64,000 bases of DNA from Rhynochetos jubatus (Eukaryota > Chordata > Aves > Eurypygiformes > Rhynochetidae). Positions 24,121-38,600 of the stretch are shown here, one piece after another (position 1 is the stretch's first letter; the number at the start of each line of letters is the position of its first letter). The stretch lies in the NCBI GenBank assembly GCA_027574665.1, contig CM050655.1:13325170-13389169 (forward strand), read 5' to 3'. The translations under genes and the position numbers were made by a program. The notes beneath the pieces were generated by a model, which searched no databases, was not told the origin of the DNA, and worked only from the letters and a program-made list of their open reading frames with translations.

Positions 24121-26360
24121 ATGAGCTAACATTTTCCAGCCATTTAGCCAGATTTATGACTAAAGCAACATGCAGAACAGACTTCATTATTCAAGTGAGA
24201 GATGTTCATGTTTGAAATAAAAGTAATTTCCTTCCCTTTCCGTTCGAGGTTGGGAAACACCTTAAGGATGAGTTACGCATTTTACACACAAAAGAGCAAA
24301 CTCACCAGCGTTACAGCACTCAGCAGAAATGGGAAAACAGCTACGCAGCTGTCTACAAACACACGTGCTCGTATCACAGCACGGCTATGCCAAAAACACA
24401 ATCAGAAGTTCAACATACTCAGGTAAGTTAAATCACTTCTAAACTGACATTATAATAAATGCATATCCTACTATTTCTGTTCTAGTTCCATTATGGAAGA
24501 GAAGCAATAGCATGCAGTCCAAGTTCAGAATGGGTAATGGTCTTAAATTACTGCCATTTGGGGTGAACTTTGTGTTACTGTTAACAGTTTACAGTATTTC
24601 AGTAACAACTATTATGACAAATACAGAAATAAGAACAAAGCGTAATCCATAGTACAGAGTTCATAAACAGAGTTCTTGATGGTTTGAAGCCAGTTCTCAG
24701 AGCTGGTAAAGGGCAGGGAGCAGCTCCTGCACTGCCCTGCAGCTCCCATCCCGTTCCCAGTGTCTGACTGATGGAATTTCCCTTGCCCAGCATCTCTGCT
24801 CATCCCCCACTGCAGCCTGGGCAGCCGGGAACCCCAATGTTTCCTGCAACGTGGAAGAGCCAGGACTGGAGCTTATAAAAGGCTGAAGGCCTTAAATAAG
24901 AGAGTTGGAAGAAATCAGAGAGGAGCGACATCGAAGAAAAAATAGACTGGGTTAATAAGGAAGGGAGCACACAGAGACAGGCAAAGCATAATACAAGAAG
25001 CCTGGTAAAGACAGACGTCAGGGCAATGCGACGTGAGATTTAAAGAGGTGATGAAAAGAGACATACAAGTTTTCAGTATATATTTATACAGCATGTGTAA
25101 TTTCTTTTAGGTTCTTGGGGAGAACAGACTGCTCTCCAGGTTCATACCTTTTTCTGACCAATACTACGTAGTGTCTTACCTTTGTGGTAATTGCTCAAGA
25201 GTGTAATTAAAGTGTCACTGTCATCCAAAGCCACACAAAAGAGAAGACATTTGATCAGTTAAATTGGGCTTATGCAGCAGTAACTGATAACAGTTGCAAA
25301 ATTGGCATCCTGAAATGGGCTCTACCCATGCCTTTCCCCCCCCAAAAAGCAAGAAAAAGCGAAGCACCTCCAGAGGACTTTTTGGCAGAAAAAATCCCAT
25401 ACAAAGGATGAGAAGCAGAACAGGACCAGGAAAGCAACTGCCATGTGGTGATTGTATGATGTATTCATAGATTTGAGTGACTTTTGGAGCAATACACTGA
25501 GCAGAATCATTCTCTCTGCAATTAGTACATCTCAACCTTCTCTCTCTACTTTGGGATTACTAGGGATATATAAAGAATTCTGTCATCGTCAGCAGAATCT
25601 CTCTTAAAATAAACAAAATAATCCATTTGTGTAATAGTCATCAGTTAACTTGGTCCAGTGACGGCCTTGCTTACAAGAAAACATTGCATCTAATTTTGAA
25701 AAAATACCTATGAATTCACTGAGGGGCAATCATTATCTAAAGTCAGAATTTTAGGTATTTTAACTATATAGTCAAGGCCTGTAGCCTCCTCTAAGAGCAA
25801 AAGTTACTATACTTGAGAACAACAATAAAATAAAAACGATTTTAAGTTTTAATGAAAAGCTGCAAAGTTAAGGTAGTTCTTTATAATTTTTATTCTAATT
25901 TCAATTATGATTTAGAGACAAATAAGTAAAATGGTAAGTCATTAGGGAACATGAACTGTACATGATTAGTAATAATTCCCTGGAAGTGTAAACTTTAAAT
26001 CAATTATTTTAAAGCTGTTATGATTTAATTTCCAACGTCAGAGTTTCTAATAAACTACCCCTCAACCTGTAAAACACTAGTAGAACTGAGTATTTTCCTG
26101 CTGTAAATGTTCTACAGATCAATGGTTAGCAGTAAAACCATCTTCCCTGCAGATGCACGCGGTGAGGCATGTATACCAAATCCAATACCAGGCAGCAGCA
26201 AGATGCAGTCATGGAGATTCCGTGCTTAAAAGTATTCTTGTTACTACCATTGGGCTGCAAGTACCTTGCAATGACTTGACACAGCACATAGCCCGTACCT
26301 GTATCTCTGGCTTTTGTAACACGGTACAAACACAACAAGTCATAGTTAAGACCTTAGAGC

Positions 26361-26664
26361 AGCATTCTAGTACCTGAAGGTGCCCTCAAGAAAGCTGGAG
26401 AGGGCCTTTTTACAAGGGCAGGTAGTGACAGGACAAGGGTTAATGGCTTTAAGCTGAAAGAGAGTAGACAGGTATAAGGAAGAAATTCCTCAGGGTGAGG
26501 GTTGTGAGACATTGGAACAGGTTGCCCAGAGAAGCTGTGGATGGCCCACCCCTGCATCAAGGCCAGGCTGGATGGGGCTTTGACTGACCTGGTCTAGTGC
26601 AGGGTGTGCCTGCCCATGGCAGGGGGGTTGGGACTGGATGATCTTTAAGGTCCCTTCCAAACCA
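26361..26664 (+). mobile_element. CR1 LINE, 5'-truncated 3' end
   Basis: A diagnostic avian CR1 3' region. Phrases include GAAAGCTGGAGAGGGCC, CATTGGAACAGGTTGCCCAG, GGCCAGGCTGGATGGGGCTT, CCTGCCCATGGCAGGGGGGT and GATCTTTAAGGTCCCTTCCA. It is truncated at the 5' side as usual and retains no reverse transcriptase frame. Confidence 0.93.
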
Positions 26665-27678
26665 ATTGTTGCCGATGCTTTTAATGAACTGCCAACCTGC
26701 CATGTGCCATAGCAACACATTCTTAGGCAGGCAGTTATTACAGTGAGCTGAACTAAGACAAGAGAAAGACCAGGCCTGCAAGGGCCCCCAGAATTCCAAG
26801 AGTCCTCAGATAATCAGTCATTTGGAGTACTTGTGTCAGTACCCAACCCTGACATTTAACTACTTCGGACTTCCTTTTAACTCCCATTCATTCACTTCCA
26901 CATGTTGGGATGATGAATGGAAAAATGTTTCCAGAAGTAGTTCCTGCTGCCTGCATTCAGTTCCAGATTTCCCTGACCATCTTCCAGCATCTACACTGTA
27001 GACCATTTTTGATCACACAGATGCAGACTATTGACACAGTTCTCCTTCCTGTCTATAGCTGATAAGCACAACCACGCAGTAGAAAGTAGCAGAAGGTAAG
27101 ATGCTGATGGCTATCAGCAGTCTGCTGTGTTTCCAAAACACGGAAACTAGGATAACCGGATCCTTCTGAAGCAGTGGTCGAGTGATAAAAGCTGAGCTAC
27201 AGCAACACTTAATACTTCTGTACTACCTTGGTAACCCTTCCAGTGCATGCCAAGCAGTGGTGGTGTCAGTGGGAGGAGCTTCTGATGCTTATTCTTGTGC
27301 AGCAAGAGCCAGGACAGCACGAGCAGCTAAAGTTTCAAGGGCTGGAGTCTCAGTAGAAGGTCCCACTTATATCTTTACCCCAAATCATCAGGCCTATGTA
27401 TTTTATCTTTTTCTCACTGGTACCTTATCATTTTATTAGGAATCGCCAAGATAGCTTAAACTTAGATAATAACTGGTATAAGTTGTCTGGGGAACTAACT
27501 GCACTTCTGTATCCAGACTGGGTAGATATTTACTTGACATGCAAAAATGAGCTGGCTGAACTTGTCACTGCAAATACTGCTACTTGAATCTTACATGCAA
27601 AATGTCTTGTAAAATATTATTGTAAAATCTTATTTCAAAGAAACAGCTTAAAACAATTTCTAAAATGCAGAAATTCCA

Positions 27679-27684
27679 TTTATT
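27679..27684 (-). terminator. Distal polyadenylation signal of CSGALNACT2
   Basis: Canonical AATAAA on the - strand, followed about 30-45 bases downstream by a T-rich element (TTGTTTTAAGCTGTTTC). Confidence 0.55.
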
Positions 27685-29165
27685 ATATTGAGAATATCAA
27701 TTGCAATAAGTTTTGCAATGCATTCTCTTCATTCTAAGTACAATACAGTACACTGTTCTCCACAATAAGTTACATAAAGGCAAATTTTATGTACATATAA
27801 AAAGGATCAGTGCCCAGAACTATTTGCACAGCATGTCTGCTATTCAGAAATCAACCATTTAAATCTTTAATTGTCTTCAGAATTCTTGAAACAAACGGAA
27901 TTAATAAACAGACTTTAATTACCTGGTTTGAGAAGGGTTTTCAACTAATCTTTAAATTCAGTTGGAGACCACGCAAATGGTTTAACCACTGAATTAGCAT
28001 TCTCAGCATTCATTCTATAAACAAACGTATTAAAAATGAGGCATGCCATATGGTAGCATATAAGACAACATAGAGAAAAATGACCTGCCTGCATTTAAAC
28101 TGTTTATGCATCCCAAAATACCCAAAAGGGAAGTAGGGAAATAGTAGTGCCATTGTACAAGGCACTAATGAGACCACAGCATAATTCTGCTTATGCATGC
28201 TCAAACCCCCCCAAAATAAAAAAAAAAAAAGAACACACCCAAAACCCCTAAAACCCCCTCAAACTGAAAAAGTGAAGAATAAGGCTACTAAGATAATCAG
28301 TGGAATGGAAAGCATTGTATAAAGAAAGGCTGTAACAGCACTTCCTTTTTTAGCCAGTGAAACAGCTAAGGGTATGACTGCCTTCTGAAAACACATAAGG
28401 AAAATGTCAGAAAGAAAAAACAGGAAGCAAAAGGACAATATTAACATAATAGCAAATGGGCCTCTAATAAATTTACATGGGAATGAAAAGATGGTTCCTC
28501 AGCTTACAGGATGAGATGTACAGGCAGGGCCTTTGAATGAGGAGGACCAGGGCCAAAAATCTTTACACAAACTAGTTTAAGAGCATAGCTCAGCTTATAG
28601 AAGGGATTCTGTGATGTGGTATCTACTGTGGGAAAAGACCAGACCCAGGAACACCCAACTGGAACATTCCCAACTGATGTGATCCATCACTAAGGTAAGA
28701 AGGTGGTGTCTCTTTTGCAGTGTGAAATTGCATTATATGCTCCAAAATTCCACTTCAAAAGATTTCCATTTCCCCCTCTTTCACATGAATTATTCTATAT
28801 TCAACCATGTGAATGTCTGTTCATACGACAAATGTGACACCAAGCCCTTGCTGTGAAAGCAGCAACCTGAACAGCCGGCACACCAATCACAGCATGTCTC
28901 ATACGCCTTTCATGGCGAGATTCTTTTTCCCACCTTTCTCTTGTTTCTACAATGGAGTGTGAGCAGAGTATCCTCCTAAAGTCACAGTGCAGTGAGCCAT
29001 ACAGACTGAAAATACTCAGGACAACACAAAAGATTAATTTAATACTTAAAACAATGCAAATATAACTATTGAAATGGACCAGGGGAAAAGTGCTGAGTTG
29101 TACATTCCACTGATTTTTCCAGTTGATACTGAAGACACTTGCCTTGAACTACTTACACTTTCCAA

Positions 29166-29171
29166 TTTATT
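29166..29171 (-). terminator. Proximal polyadenylation signal of CSGALNACT2 (candidate)
   Basis: AATAAA on the - strand about 205 bases past the stop. It may be used as an alternative site. Confidence 0.35.
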
Positions 29172-29374
29172 TGAGGTGCTTGAACTTGCAAGATATGTAG
29201 GTAATAGCACATGAGTCAAAGAATTACTCTGAAAACAAATACAAGAACCAAACCCCCCCCATAACTCTTCTTCACTGAAAAAGAGAGGCACTGCATTTTT
29301 AAGCTGAATTAAGGCTGTAAAATGGTGCTGGTTCATTGTGAATTTGAAGTCACCAAATGTCACGGGGGTGACAT

Positions 29375-29667
29375 TTAACCCACTGCTTCGCTGTTAGTCC
29401 TGTAAGCCTGCTTACGGAGGTGAGTCTCGATCTCCTCCCTGAAGACCAGCATCCCAAGGTGCGAGTGAGAGGCCTCGTTCATGGCTTTGGACTGGATACA
29501 CATGCGATACTGCTCTGGAGTGAGTTCATCTGCACAATGTTTCTCGTGCCAGAGGTGGAAGAGACCAGGGACTGGTGTCCTGATCACAATAAGGTCACCG
29601 TGCAAGTACTTTCTGTAAAGGTGAACATCCTCACCGCCCCAGCCTTTCACTTCCAAGTCAAAACCCC
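29375..29667 (-). CDS. CSGALNACT2: CSGALNACT2 exon 8, coding part
   Basis: 293 nt to the TAA at 29375-29377, opening [20 protein letters not shown]. It contains the WGGED catalytic motif and [11 protein letters not shown], and ends TNSEAVG. The acceptor is TTTATAG. The upstream intron sequence happens to stay open in this frame for more than 70 codons, but homology places the junction at 29667. Confidence 0.95.
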
Positions 29668-32600
29668 CTATAAAAACAATTTCAGAAAACGTTATTTTGG
29701 CACACAAGATAGATGTAAGGCAAAAAGAGCAACACTTCTTGTGTAACGCATTACCAAATCTGGTAGGGCATACCAGAAATTCTGGAGCAATTAACTTCAA
29801 CTTCTCCATGCCAAACCATGCCAAATTGAGGGACAGGAGCTTCAAGCGTACCACATAGTTCGCGGGGGAAACTGCCCAGGACACAGATCATGCACTGCTG
29901 GCTTCAGAAAGTCTCCTAGAACAGTGCCCCCAAATCACATTATGCATGACATCCCATGTGACAGCTGCAGAGAACTATAGGCAAACCTCACTGGCTACGC
30001 TTTAGGGTTATTTTTAGCAATTATAATGGACTTGAGCAGCTGGAAAATGAAGTAGTCATGCACCATATGAAAAGCCCTCTCTAAAAATGCCAGCAGTTAC
30101 TCCATAAATCAACTCAAAAAGCTGGATTAAGAAAAGGAACCTGCTCCACCATTTTAAATTTTCTTGCCTTTCAGGATCATAATTAAAATCAACCCAGACT
30201 CATGCACAATTTCAAAACTCTACGATTATGAAGTCTTCATTCAGCATATACCATACACATGGCAATATGCCTGCGATTAGAAACCAACCTGCATTCGAGC
30301 CGCCATACAGCGCACAGGGCTATATCATTACACCTTCCGGCTATCAGACCGTCTTCCTAAACCGAGTACACCAACCTGCTGTCAGTTTTAGCAGTATGCC
30401 ACAAGAGGGTGCCCCAGTATGTTTCTAAAGCCTCGAACCAAAGGCTTTAGACTACTCCAGGCTATGTGGAAGAAAGAATTTCAATGCTTCTTGTCTATGT
30501 TAGTGGTTTACTTGAGGGATGTGTTTCTTAAATTTCATTAATTTCCTTCAGACAGTCACAAAGTATAAAAAAAAAAAAAAAAAAAGGAATATTTTTAGAA
30601 GTTCCAGAGTGAAATGTTGCAACTAAACAAAATATTCTGACTTTTAACAAACAGTCAATAGATGGGACATCAGAATCTACAAAAAATGAATTTATCTCAT
30701 TGGTCAAACTTGTGTAACTGCTGGGCGTGGGAAAAGAGTAAGAGAAATACCTGCACTACTTTCCTGTCATTAGATAAGAACAGAGAATCAAGTTTTAAAC
30801 AAAAAAATGTTTTTTTCCTACAGTTTCATCTTACCAACAGTCAGGAAGTCTGTCCGATACTGACAAGTCATCCCAAACCCAAAATCCCGCCAGAAACCAG
30901 AATCCTTCTTGTGCACCTGCAATTTTTAAAATAGTGTCATTTTGAAATGCAAAATACACCAAGGAAGGCACACTGCACTTGGATCTGTAGGAAGCTAAGG
31001 TCTTTCAATCATGTGCTCAGTGCAGGATATGGCATTTAACACTTCCATTATGTGTGTCATGCACAGATGTGGGCTCCCTAATTACCTGCTGTTCACCCTT
31101 CGCGATCCTATTCCAAATACTCACAATTCTGTTTCCACATTTACCTTTCTTTCTGCCACACCACCTCTTATTTTCTACACGTCTGCTCAGGCTAAACAGT
31201 AAATTTTGCTAGTCTATTGCCAAATCACCCATTCCCAATACTCTAAATTCCCACCTGGTTTCTAAGGCCACATTTGTCTTCTTGTGATACAACAAGAAAA
31301 GTAAGTTTTGTGATTGAAGGCAGTAACCATAAAAATGTTGGAATAAAAAAAGTAAACAGCAGAGTTCTCAGACAGGAGCTCACTCCTCTCTCAGCTGTGA
31401 CTGCTTGAGGACACATGGAAAATCTTACCTCCCACTTTGAGCAGGATCCTTGTAAACAACGTGGGGGGTGAGAGCTACTATGTTTTTTCTTTTAGTAAGG
31501 CTGTGTTACACTCTCCCGTTTCTCCTCCAAACCTGTCTACCTCAGAAGTCCCAGCTGCAAACCCCAATTTCATTTATGCAGTTTCTTAAAAGAGTCAGGC
31601 TGAAAATTGACCATGGCCATTCCACATTCAGACAGCAAAGACTCAGAAATATAGTACTTCTTCCTATCTGCTGAGCCCCAAATTATCCTGACACCTATCC
31701 TCTTGAAAGTTTTCTGGGTTTATTTGATTATTATTTTGACTACAAGCTTCCCTAAAATCAGTGGTTTTCATTCCAAAAGCATGATGACATGAACAGCCCG
31801 TAGTTGTGGCAGATGTTGGATGGCAAAGGTAAAGAAACAATCTGCACAGAATATAGCAGTCCACAACACGAAAAAAGCAACTGACTGAACAATTTAGCCC
31901 ACCTCGAGCTACATAGCACGCTCCCTGCAACTACCATTTGGTACTGAGCAAAGAGACGATACTGAGAGAAGCTTACCAAGCACTGTTCATAGGTTTTTTT
32001 TCCTTTCACCACTTTGTTTCTTGGAGTCTAAGACGAAAGTTGCTGCCTTGTTATGCCACTATCCTCCTAAAATACCAGCTTTCCAAGCCAGAATTAAGTA
32101 ACAGATCAGTACTATCAACTTCATTTGATTAATAGCACTTTTTAATCTAGGTAGAACTCCAGATTTATTTTAAGAATGAGTTTTGTACTGTTTGATAAGC
32201 TTTTCTTCCACATGCTTTGCCCATAACGAACAAAAGCCTCTAGATGCACCCTGCCAAAGGTCATAAGATATCTCAAACAGACTATTAAGTTAAATCTGAT
32301 TTTGGTTTAATACAAAGCACAACTATTTCTATCCAGAATAAATCACGCTGCTTACCAATTGTTGCTCCACAGGGGGTGGTATATCTTGGTTGGCATAGAC
32401 AACAGCAGGATTATAAAGGCTGAACACCACAGGATAAAAAACCTTTTTCCCTGGAAGTCAAAAGGTAATTGTTAGTCACCGTGGGCATCCTTTCTGAAGG
32501 CAAGAGAAAACTAGTAATACTCTCGTTATGTGAAATATTAGCTACTAGCCATCTAGTGAAAACAAGTAAATATAGGGTCTAACTGCCAGAATTTCCCATT

Positions 32601-35600
32601 TAGGTAGTCCATAACATCTAGTGAGACAGAGCTCACAGGATTAAAAAAAAATTACGTACACATATTTATATCAGCTCTATAGGTATATATTTATAGATAT
32701 GGCTATACATACTTTTCCACATATGAATTATTATATGTATGTATATATCACCATTAGATGACAGTGGAAAATCCCTGCAATAATGGCATGCAGTAAAGCT
32801 AAAAAAAAAATAACCAAGTCCAACTAACAACCTTGCATAACTTGAATTTCATGAGCATGCCTCTTTCCCCAAGCATTTAAAAGTGTGTACATCCAGGGTG
32901 CCCAAGGACTTTAAGCATCATGAGTATCATGATTATGCTGTGACACCAGTTCTATGCCTATTACAGAAGCCAGATCAATGTTTTTCAAGTCTCTCTTGCA
33001 TCACCAGTGGTGCAAAGGTATCGACGACCGCCCACGAGAATACTCAGTACCCTGATTTGGGGATGAACGCTGAACGCGTGAGAAGCGTTTTCAGATCTCA
33101 CTTGAAGCAAAGGTGACAAACTATCAGGATGAATTGCCAAGCAGTCTCTCTAACTCCCTTCCTTGGGAAAGCTCACAAGATGCTCCTCTCCAAAGTTTTT
33201 CCAATTTTTTATACAACTTGTTTCATGAAGTGCTGAGACAGACCAAAATGAAAGAAAAAGCAAGAAATAGAATCCAAATATCTGGCTTATAGCAGACTTT
33301 CTTGCTTGTTTATTATGTGAAGAAAAAGAATCTATTCATTCCAAATTGACGTTTGGAGAAAACGGTTTCTGGCTGCAACAAATATGGAATAGGAGTAAGC
33401 ATAAAAAACCCAACCCAAACAAATGTTTGACAAGAGAAGGTCTTAACTAGCATGCTTCTTAACTAAAGAAAGCTTTATCCTTCTTGGCAGAAGCCTGTAG
33501 ATCAAGCAAGCGTCATAGAAACCTGAGCAAAAAATGAACCCAGTCAGAAAATTTGGGAGTTTGGGATGTAAAGGTGGAACATTAGCCCAGTCTCTGTAAG
33601 CAGTACATTGTGAAGCTCTAATAAAAATCATTTGTATGTGATGGGTCTTGGCCATACAAGTGTGAGAAGACAAACCAAACTTGTTAGAGATTTCAGTGTA
33701 ACAAAGAACATCTTCCACCTTAAGTGTTGCATTAAGCTGTTACACAAATTTACATGCAGTCTAATTGGTAAAGTAATTTAACTGTCTGGCTTTCTTTTAG
33801 ACAGCCAAATCTTAAGAAAATATCAAAATTGCACTTATTGTAGAAAAAAAGACAAAGTCTTCTTAAAGCCAGCTACACTAAGGCAAAGGTTTTTTCTCAG
33901 CCTAAATACTACTGTCTTTTGTGCACAGCTCCATCAAGTTAGTTTTCTATACGCTCAACACAGGTCAGCTTAAGCCACCTAAGACAAGAATTGATTACAG
34001 CAACTGTAGAGGAACATACCAGGCTCAGCATTTAAGCGACAACTGTTGAGGAACTCGGCTGTGAAATAAACATCAACATCACAGAAGAACATCAGGACCT
34101 CGCCCTTCTCCCAGGCTCTGGCACCCACATCAAGCCCCCGGCCTCGGTTAAATTCCTCATTCAGAGAGACGAGCGTGTAATTGTGAAAGTTAGTTTCTCT
34201 AGAAAAAACAGAGCCAAACCCAAAATAAATCCACGTGGGGGGCGGAAGAGACCGTTTATACTTTTTCAGCATTTTACAGTAATTCCATTCCGGAAATTTT
34301 TAAAAACCAGTTATATCATCAGGATGAGGAAAAAAAATATCTGTTCCACTTAGTTACCTATTTTAAGTGTCAGAGATTAGACATTGTAAAAAAATGGACC
34401 TCGGTCTTACTTCATAACTTCGCTCTGCATTTAATGGTTCACACACGTTTAAAAGGCCTTTTGGCAACTGTCATGAATTAAAGTGTTCTCTGAAATTACA
34501 ATCCCATCCAAACCTCATCCCCACAAACTAAGAAGCCCTGACTAATAAAGCAATACCTCGGTCTTCACTACGTCAGAGAGGAGTGCAAACGGAAAGTCAG
34601 AGTCCTGGCCCCACCAAACTCAAGAGGCAAAAGGCCATGACTGATGACCCAGTCAGTTTGCTTCTCCTCACTGTTTCACACAAGTAGCACATATGCCTCT
34701 ACTCATCGCAGAAGAGGGAAGGAGCAGCAAAGGGACATTGGAAATACACCCGGGGAGTATCCTCAAGCAAAGTTAAGTATCTACTTTGGAAACACTTCAG
34801 AGGTCAGTACTTCCAGAGAACAACGTGTAGATCCTCAACAGTAGAGCCACTAAGATGATAAAGAACCAGATCAGTGCCCAGTGAGTTTGCAGTACTGAGT
34901 CTGACTCCATGCTGTGAGAAGAGGAGGATGTCTCACTGGAGGTATGGCATGCAGCATAGAGGCCCCAGCATAGTGGCCGGCTCTTGGCAAGCTGGATGCC
35001 AGGAAGGGTCTCTGGGAGGATGGCAGAAGCACTATTCCCTTCCCAGAGGATGTCTGTGTGCACAAGGCCAACTCACTGTCACATTTTAAGGCAGCAACAC
35101 AGCAGCCTGTGCCTAACACATTTCATCAAGCAGTGCCTTGGCCTGCGTTGAGGTGGGGACAGAGGGGAGCCCAGCTCACTCCTGGCTAACAAGGGTAACA
35201 GGCTCCCAACTCAGAAGCAACCACAAGAGCTCAGGCAGGAGAAGCCCCTTAGCTACAGGCTCACAGATGCTGTTACCTGTCCAACCCCTTGGAAGCAAAA
35301 AAAGCCCAACATTTGGGAATTTTAAATCCATACTATTGTAATGCTATCTGCTGAGATAGTGTTTAAAGTTGTTTTATAGCACAGGGTAAGTATGGGCTCC
35401 ATGACCTAGAGGATAGAAGGCAAGGCTTAACTTCTCACACTCAGCAGCCCACCAGCCTGCTTTGACTACATTTCTCTTACTTATCATTAAATAAAATTGA
35501 CTCTCCAGAGAACAAACTATCAGAAAGTACATCCCAGTTCCAAAGAACTTAAATTCTGATCAATCTGTTAGCATGACTGAATATTCACTGCAAAACTCAC

Positions 35601-38600
35601 CCCTGTTGTTTTTTTGGACTGCCAGATAAAAACCTCAAACTCACTTCTGTTAGGTCTTTTGGGGCCTATAACTTGATTTTTAGTAGTCTTCAGGAGACTT
35701 TTGCAACTTAAGCTGTAAAATGCCAACCAAGAAAGAATATACTGTAAATAAAGCCTACTTTTCCTATTAACCTGCAATAGACTACAAAATTACTCTTTTT
35801 ATTACTTCATCCTTTTTTAAAACACATTTTAAATGCCAATCAATGCAGTTTGTATTGACTGACGCTGGATCAACACACTTACCGAGCTACGGATTCTAGG
35901 ATGCTTTTTACTTCTGATAGCCCATCTTGTCCAAAATACACCACTGTGAGGTGAACACGCTTATCCTGATGAATACACACATCCCTATAAGCACACACAT
36001 AAGCTGATATTAATAATTACTTGCAACACAAGAGAAGCTTCAGGTACTAAAAAGCTATTGCATTTTAAACCTGCATATTAGCAGGTTTAAGTATTCTGGT
36101 CAGACTTCAACTAGCTTCTAAAGAAAAAAATTGAAAGATGCTTTCCCTTTTCTTTCCCCATCCTTCCCATTTGAATCACAATTTTCCAATACTGTGTGTC
36201 TCATTCGAACACTCGATTTTATAAACAGAAACTGAAAAACTGTTGTAAAACCAGAAATTATGTTCAAGAGCATCTGTGCCCAGATTCACCATGGCCCTAG
36301 CATTCTGTCTAAAAGGGGGTTTGGTGCAGTTTGAAAACCTCTTAAGTCCTTTCAGAAGGAATATTTTCTCCACAATAGGTTCAATTACAAACATCCTAAG
36401 GCAGTTGCACACAATGTTGGAATCGTTAGTTCTATTGCAAATTCACCAGAGCAGAAATTCATTTTGAAAACGAAACAAAACACTGAAAATCAGCAATATA
36501 GCTCACTCCATGATCTCATGCACCTACCTAAAGTTTTGCATAAATTGTGCAAATGCCTCAGTTCTTCCAGCAAGAGGGACAATAATGTTAATGATTGATC
36601 TAGAAATATCGACCGTTTCACTCTTCACTTTCATGAGGGGTCCAAAAGGTCGGAACAAGGTGACATGCCTGTATTCCATGCCATCCATCTTCTTATAAAA
36701 CAGCTCATACTGTGTCCCCTTATCTCTTTCTGTACGATAGTAACCTGAAGAATAAGTCACACAAGTGATTTGTAAAGTCAAGGATCCCAAGCAATTCTAT
36801 TTCAGAAACACCATTTTTCCTGAGAACTATCAAGAAATTAAAAATAGAACTTTTGGGGGAAAGCTTATGGGGTTTTCCTAAAAACAATAATAACAAAAAA
36901 ATCCACAAAACACCAATTGTCACAACCACCCTCCTACCTTTCTTCGGCCAGATCTGAAAAATTATCTTAAACAACCTCCAGCTTCCCTTGCTTATTAGAT
37001 CGGTTTTATGATCCTACATCAACTTCTTGGGCAGAATTAAGAGTTGGGTCTTCCCAACAAGAAAAGGATTCAACTATTTGCTATGGAAAGGGAAGAATGA
37101 AATCTAATACTGCCTGGTCTTAAACCCTTCAGTAAGGATCTTCCCCTGAAGTAGTCCACAGTAAAAGCTGAGATCATCTGGCCAGCAATCAACACAACAT
37201 AGGCTGTGGGCAGAACAAATGAGACAATAAAACACTTGATAAAGCCTGAAAAATCAGAAATGTGATAACTTAAAAAACCAAACCATGTGATAAATGCTGG
37301 AATGCTTTAAAACTGTATGCACTGCTGACCACTAGCTACAAGGCTGTCTACCCTATAAATAAGGTGAGTGGCAGTTCATCGTAGCTATGGTCCTCTAAGG
37401 ATATAAGCAGACATTTTCTACATACCTGTAACATGTCAAGAAAACAATACCAGTTCTCTATAAATAGGATCACTTAGTTAGAGACACTTCACTCCTAACG
37501 GGTAGGGAAATCATTCAGAACAAAATTTAGGTTAGCTGATCATTTTCATTTAAGGACCATCAAGGAAGCAACTCAAGCCAAAGGCATCTCTAATGTTATA
37601 CCACAAAGGAAAAGACCAAGACTCACCTGAACTGAGCTCTGTGTTGGTAATCCTGTATCTATACTAACCTGAGAGTACGAAATGACAGGAAAACTCCAAC
37701 TGAACTGTCCCATGTTCATCCCATTTCAGCTCTCCTCTACCCCACACAAGGAAAAGGTATATTACAAGGAACAAACATAAGCTACACTATGAACCAAATG
37801 ACTTTCCGTTGAGCTGGACACACAGACCATTGAGAACATTTTGAATATCTGCATATCCCCAAGTGTGATGAACACACCAGGCTTTACACCATGCACCCAG
37901 TGCATTTCCATTCACTTGGCAGGCCTGAACTCTCTCTTCTCCTGGAACCCCACCTCCAGAGCAGCTCAAGTCCTCTCCCAGCCTCCCACCCAGAAAGAAG
38001 GCAGCAGGGCACAGGACAGATGAACTGCTGTGGTGACAAAGGGTTGTCTTTCGTGCTCAGTATTGATACTGTCCTTTTTGTTGCTATTGTCTTTCTGACA
38101 CTGAAATCAAGAGGGGCTCAGGTATGTGAAGGGAGCAGCACTCAAACTGCAGGCAGCTTGATTTTGTTTGTCTATCTCAGGAACAAGAGATAGTCTTCTG
38201 CTCCTGTCCTGTATCTGCCTAACAGCCTTTCTTTTACAGCCAGCTCCCTACTCCCCGCCAGTATTCAGCTCTATAATGCACTCTTGCTGGTAAGCATGTG
38301 CACAGACAGACCCAACAGGAAATGTGGTGACCACCACACAGGGTCTGTGGGAGACAGGCTGTAGCAGAACAGGCTGGTGTCATCACGCTGGAAGCTAACG
38401 GTGACTGAATCTACCCTTTGAACTTAAATCCTTCTTACTCTTTATTCAAAGTTTTACAATGCACTCCATTAAGAGACAAATCTGCATTTATTCCTTTGTT
38501 AACAGAGATGCATAGATCGGGAAAAGCATGACAGTTTCATATCAGTATTAATTACAAGTATTGAAAAGGATGTTTCAAACAATGAAAGTCCACAGTGTTA

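Larger units (their letters stand above)
15254..27659. other. Intergenic region between the two convergent 3' ends
   Basis: About 12.4 kb without a recognised gene. It contains a TG/CG tract (15676-15714), A-runs of 18-19 bases, an AT dinucleotide run near 21046-21061, a CR1 3' end (26361-26664) and a GC- and CpG-richer patch from about 22.0 to 24.1 kb, described separately. The many short open frames are otherwise unsupported. Confidence 0.7.
27660..29374 (-). other. CSGALNACT2: CSGALNACT2 3' UTR
   Basis: About 1.7 kb from the TAA to just past the distal AATAAA at 27679-27684, a plausible length for this gene. A proximal AATAAA at 29166-29171, about 205 bases after the stop, could yield a short form. 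No coding homology is seen in the 3' UTR. Confidence 0.6.

Noticed and set aside
29668-29884. In-frame extension of CSGALNACT2 exon 8 into intron 7
   Set aside because: The frame stays open, but the extension does not match the family and a good acceptor at 29668-29669 joins exon 7 in phase.
34797-35063. Short - strand frame ending in a hydrophobic tail-anchor-like segment
   Set aside because: It lies inside CSGALNACT2 intron 4, has no promoter or splice logic, and several other frames are open over the same bases.
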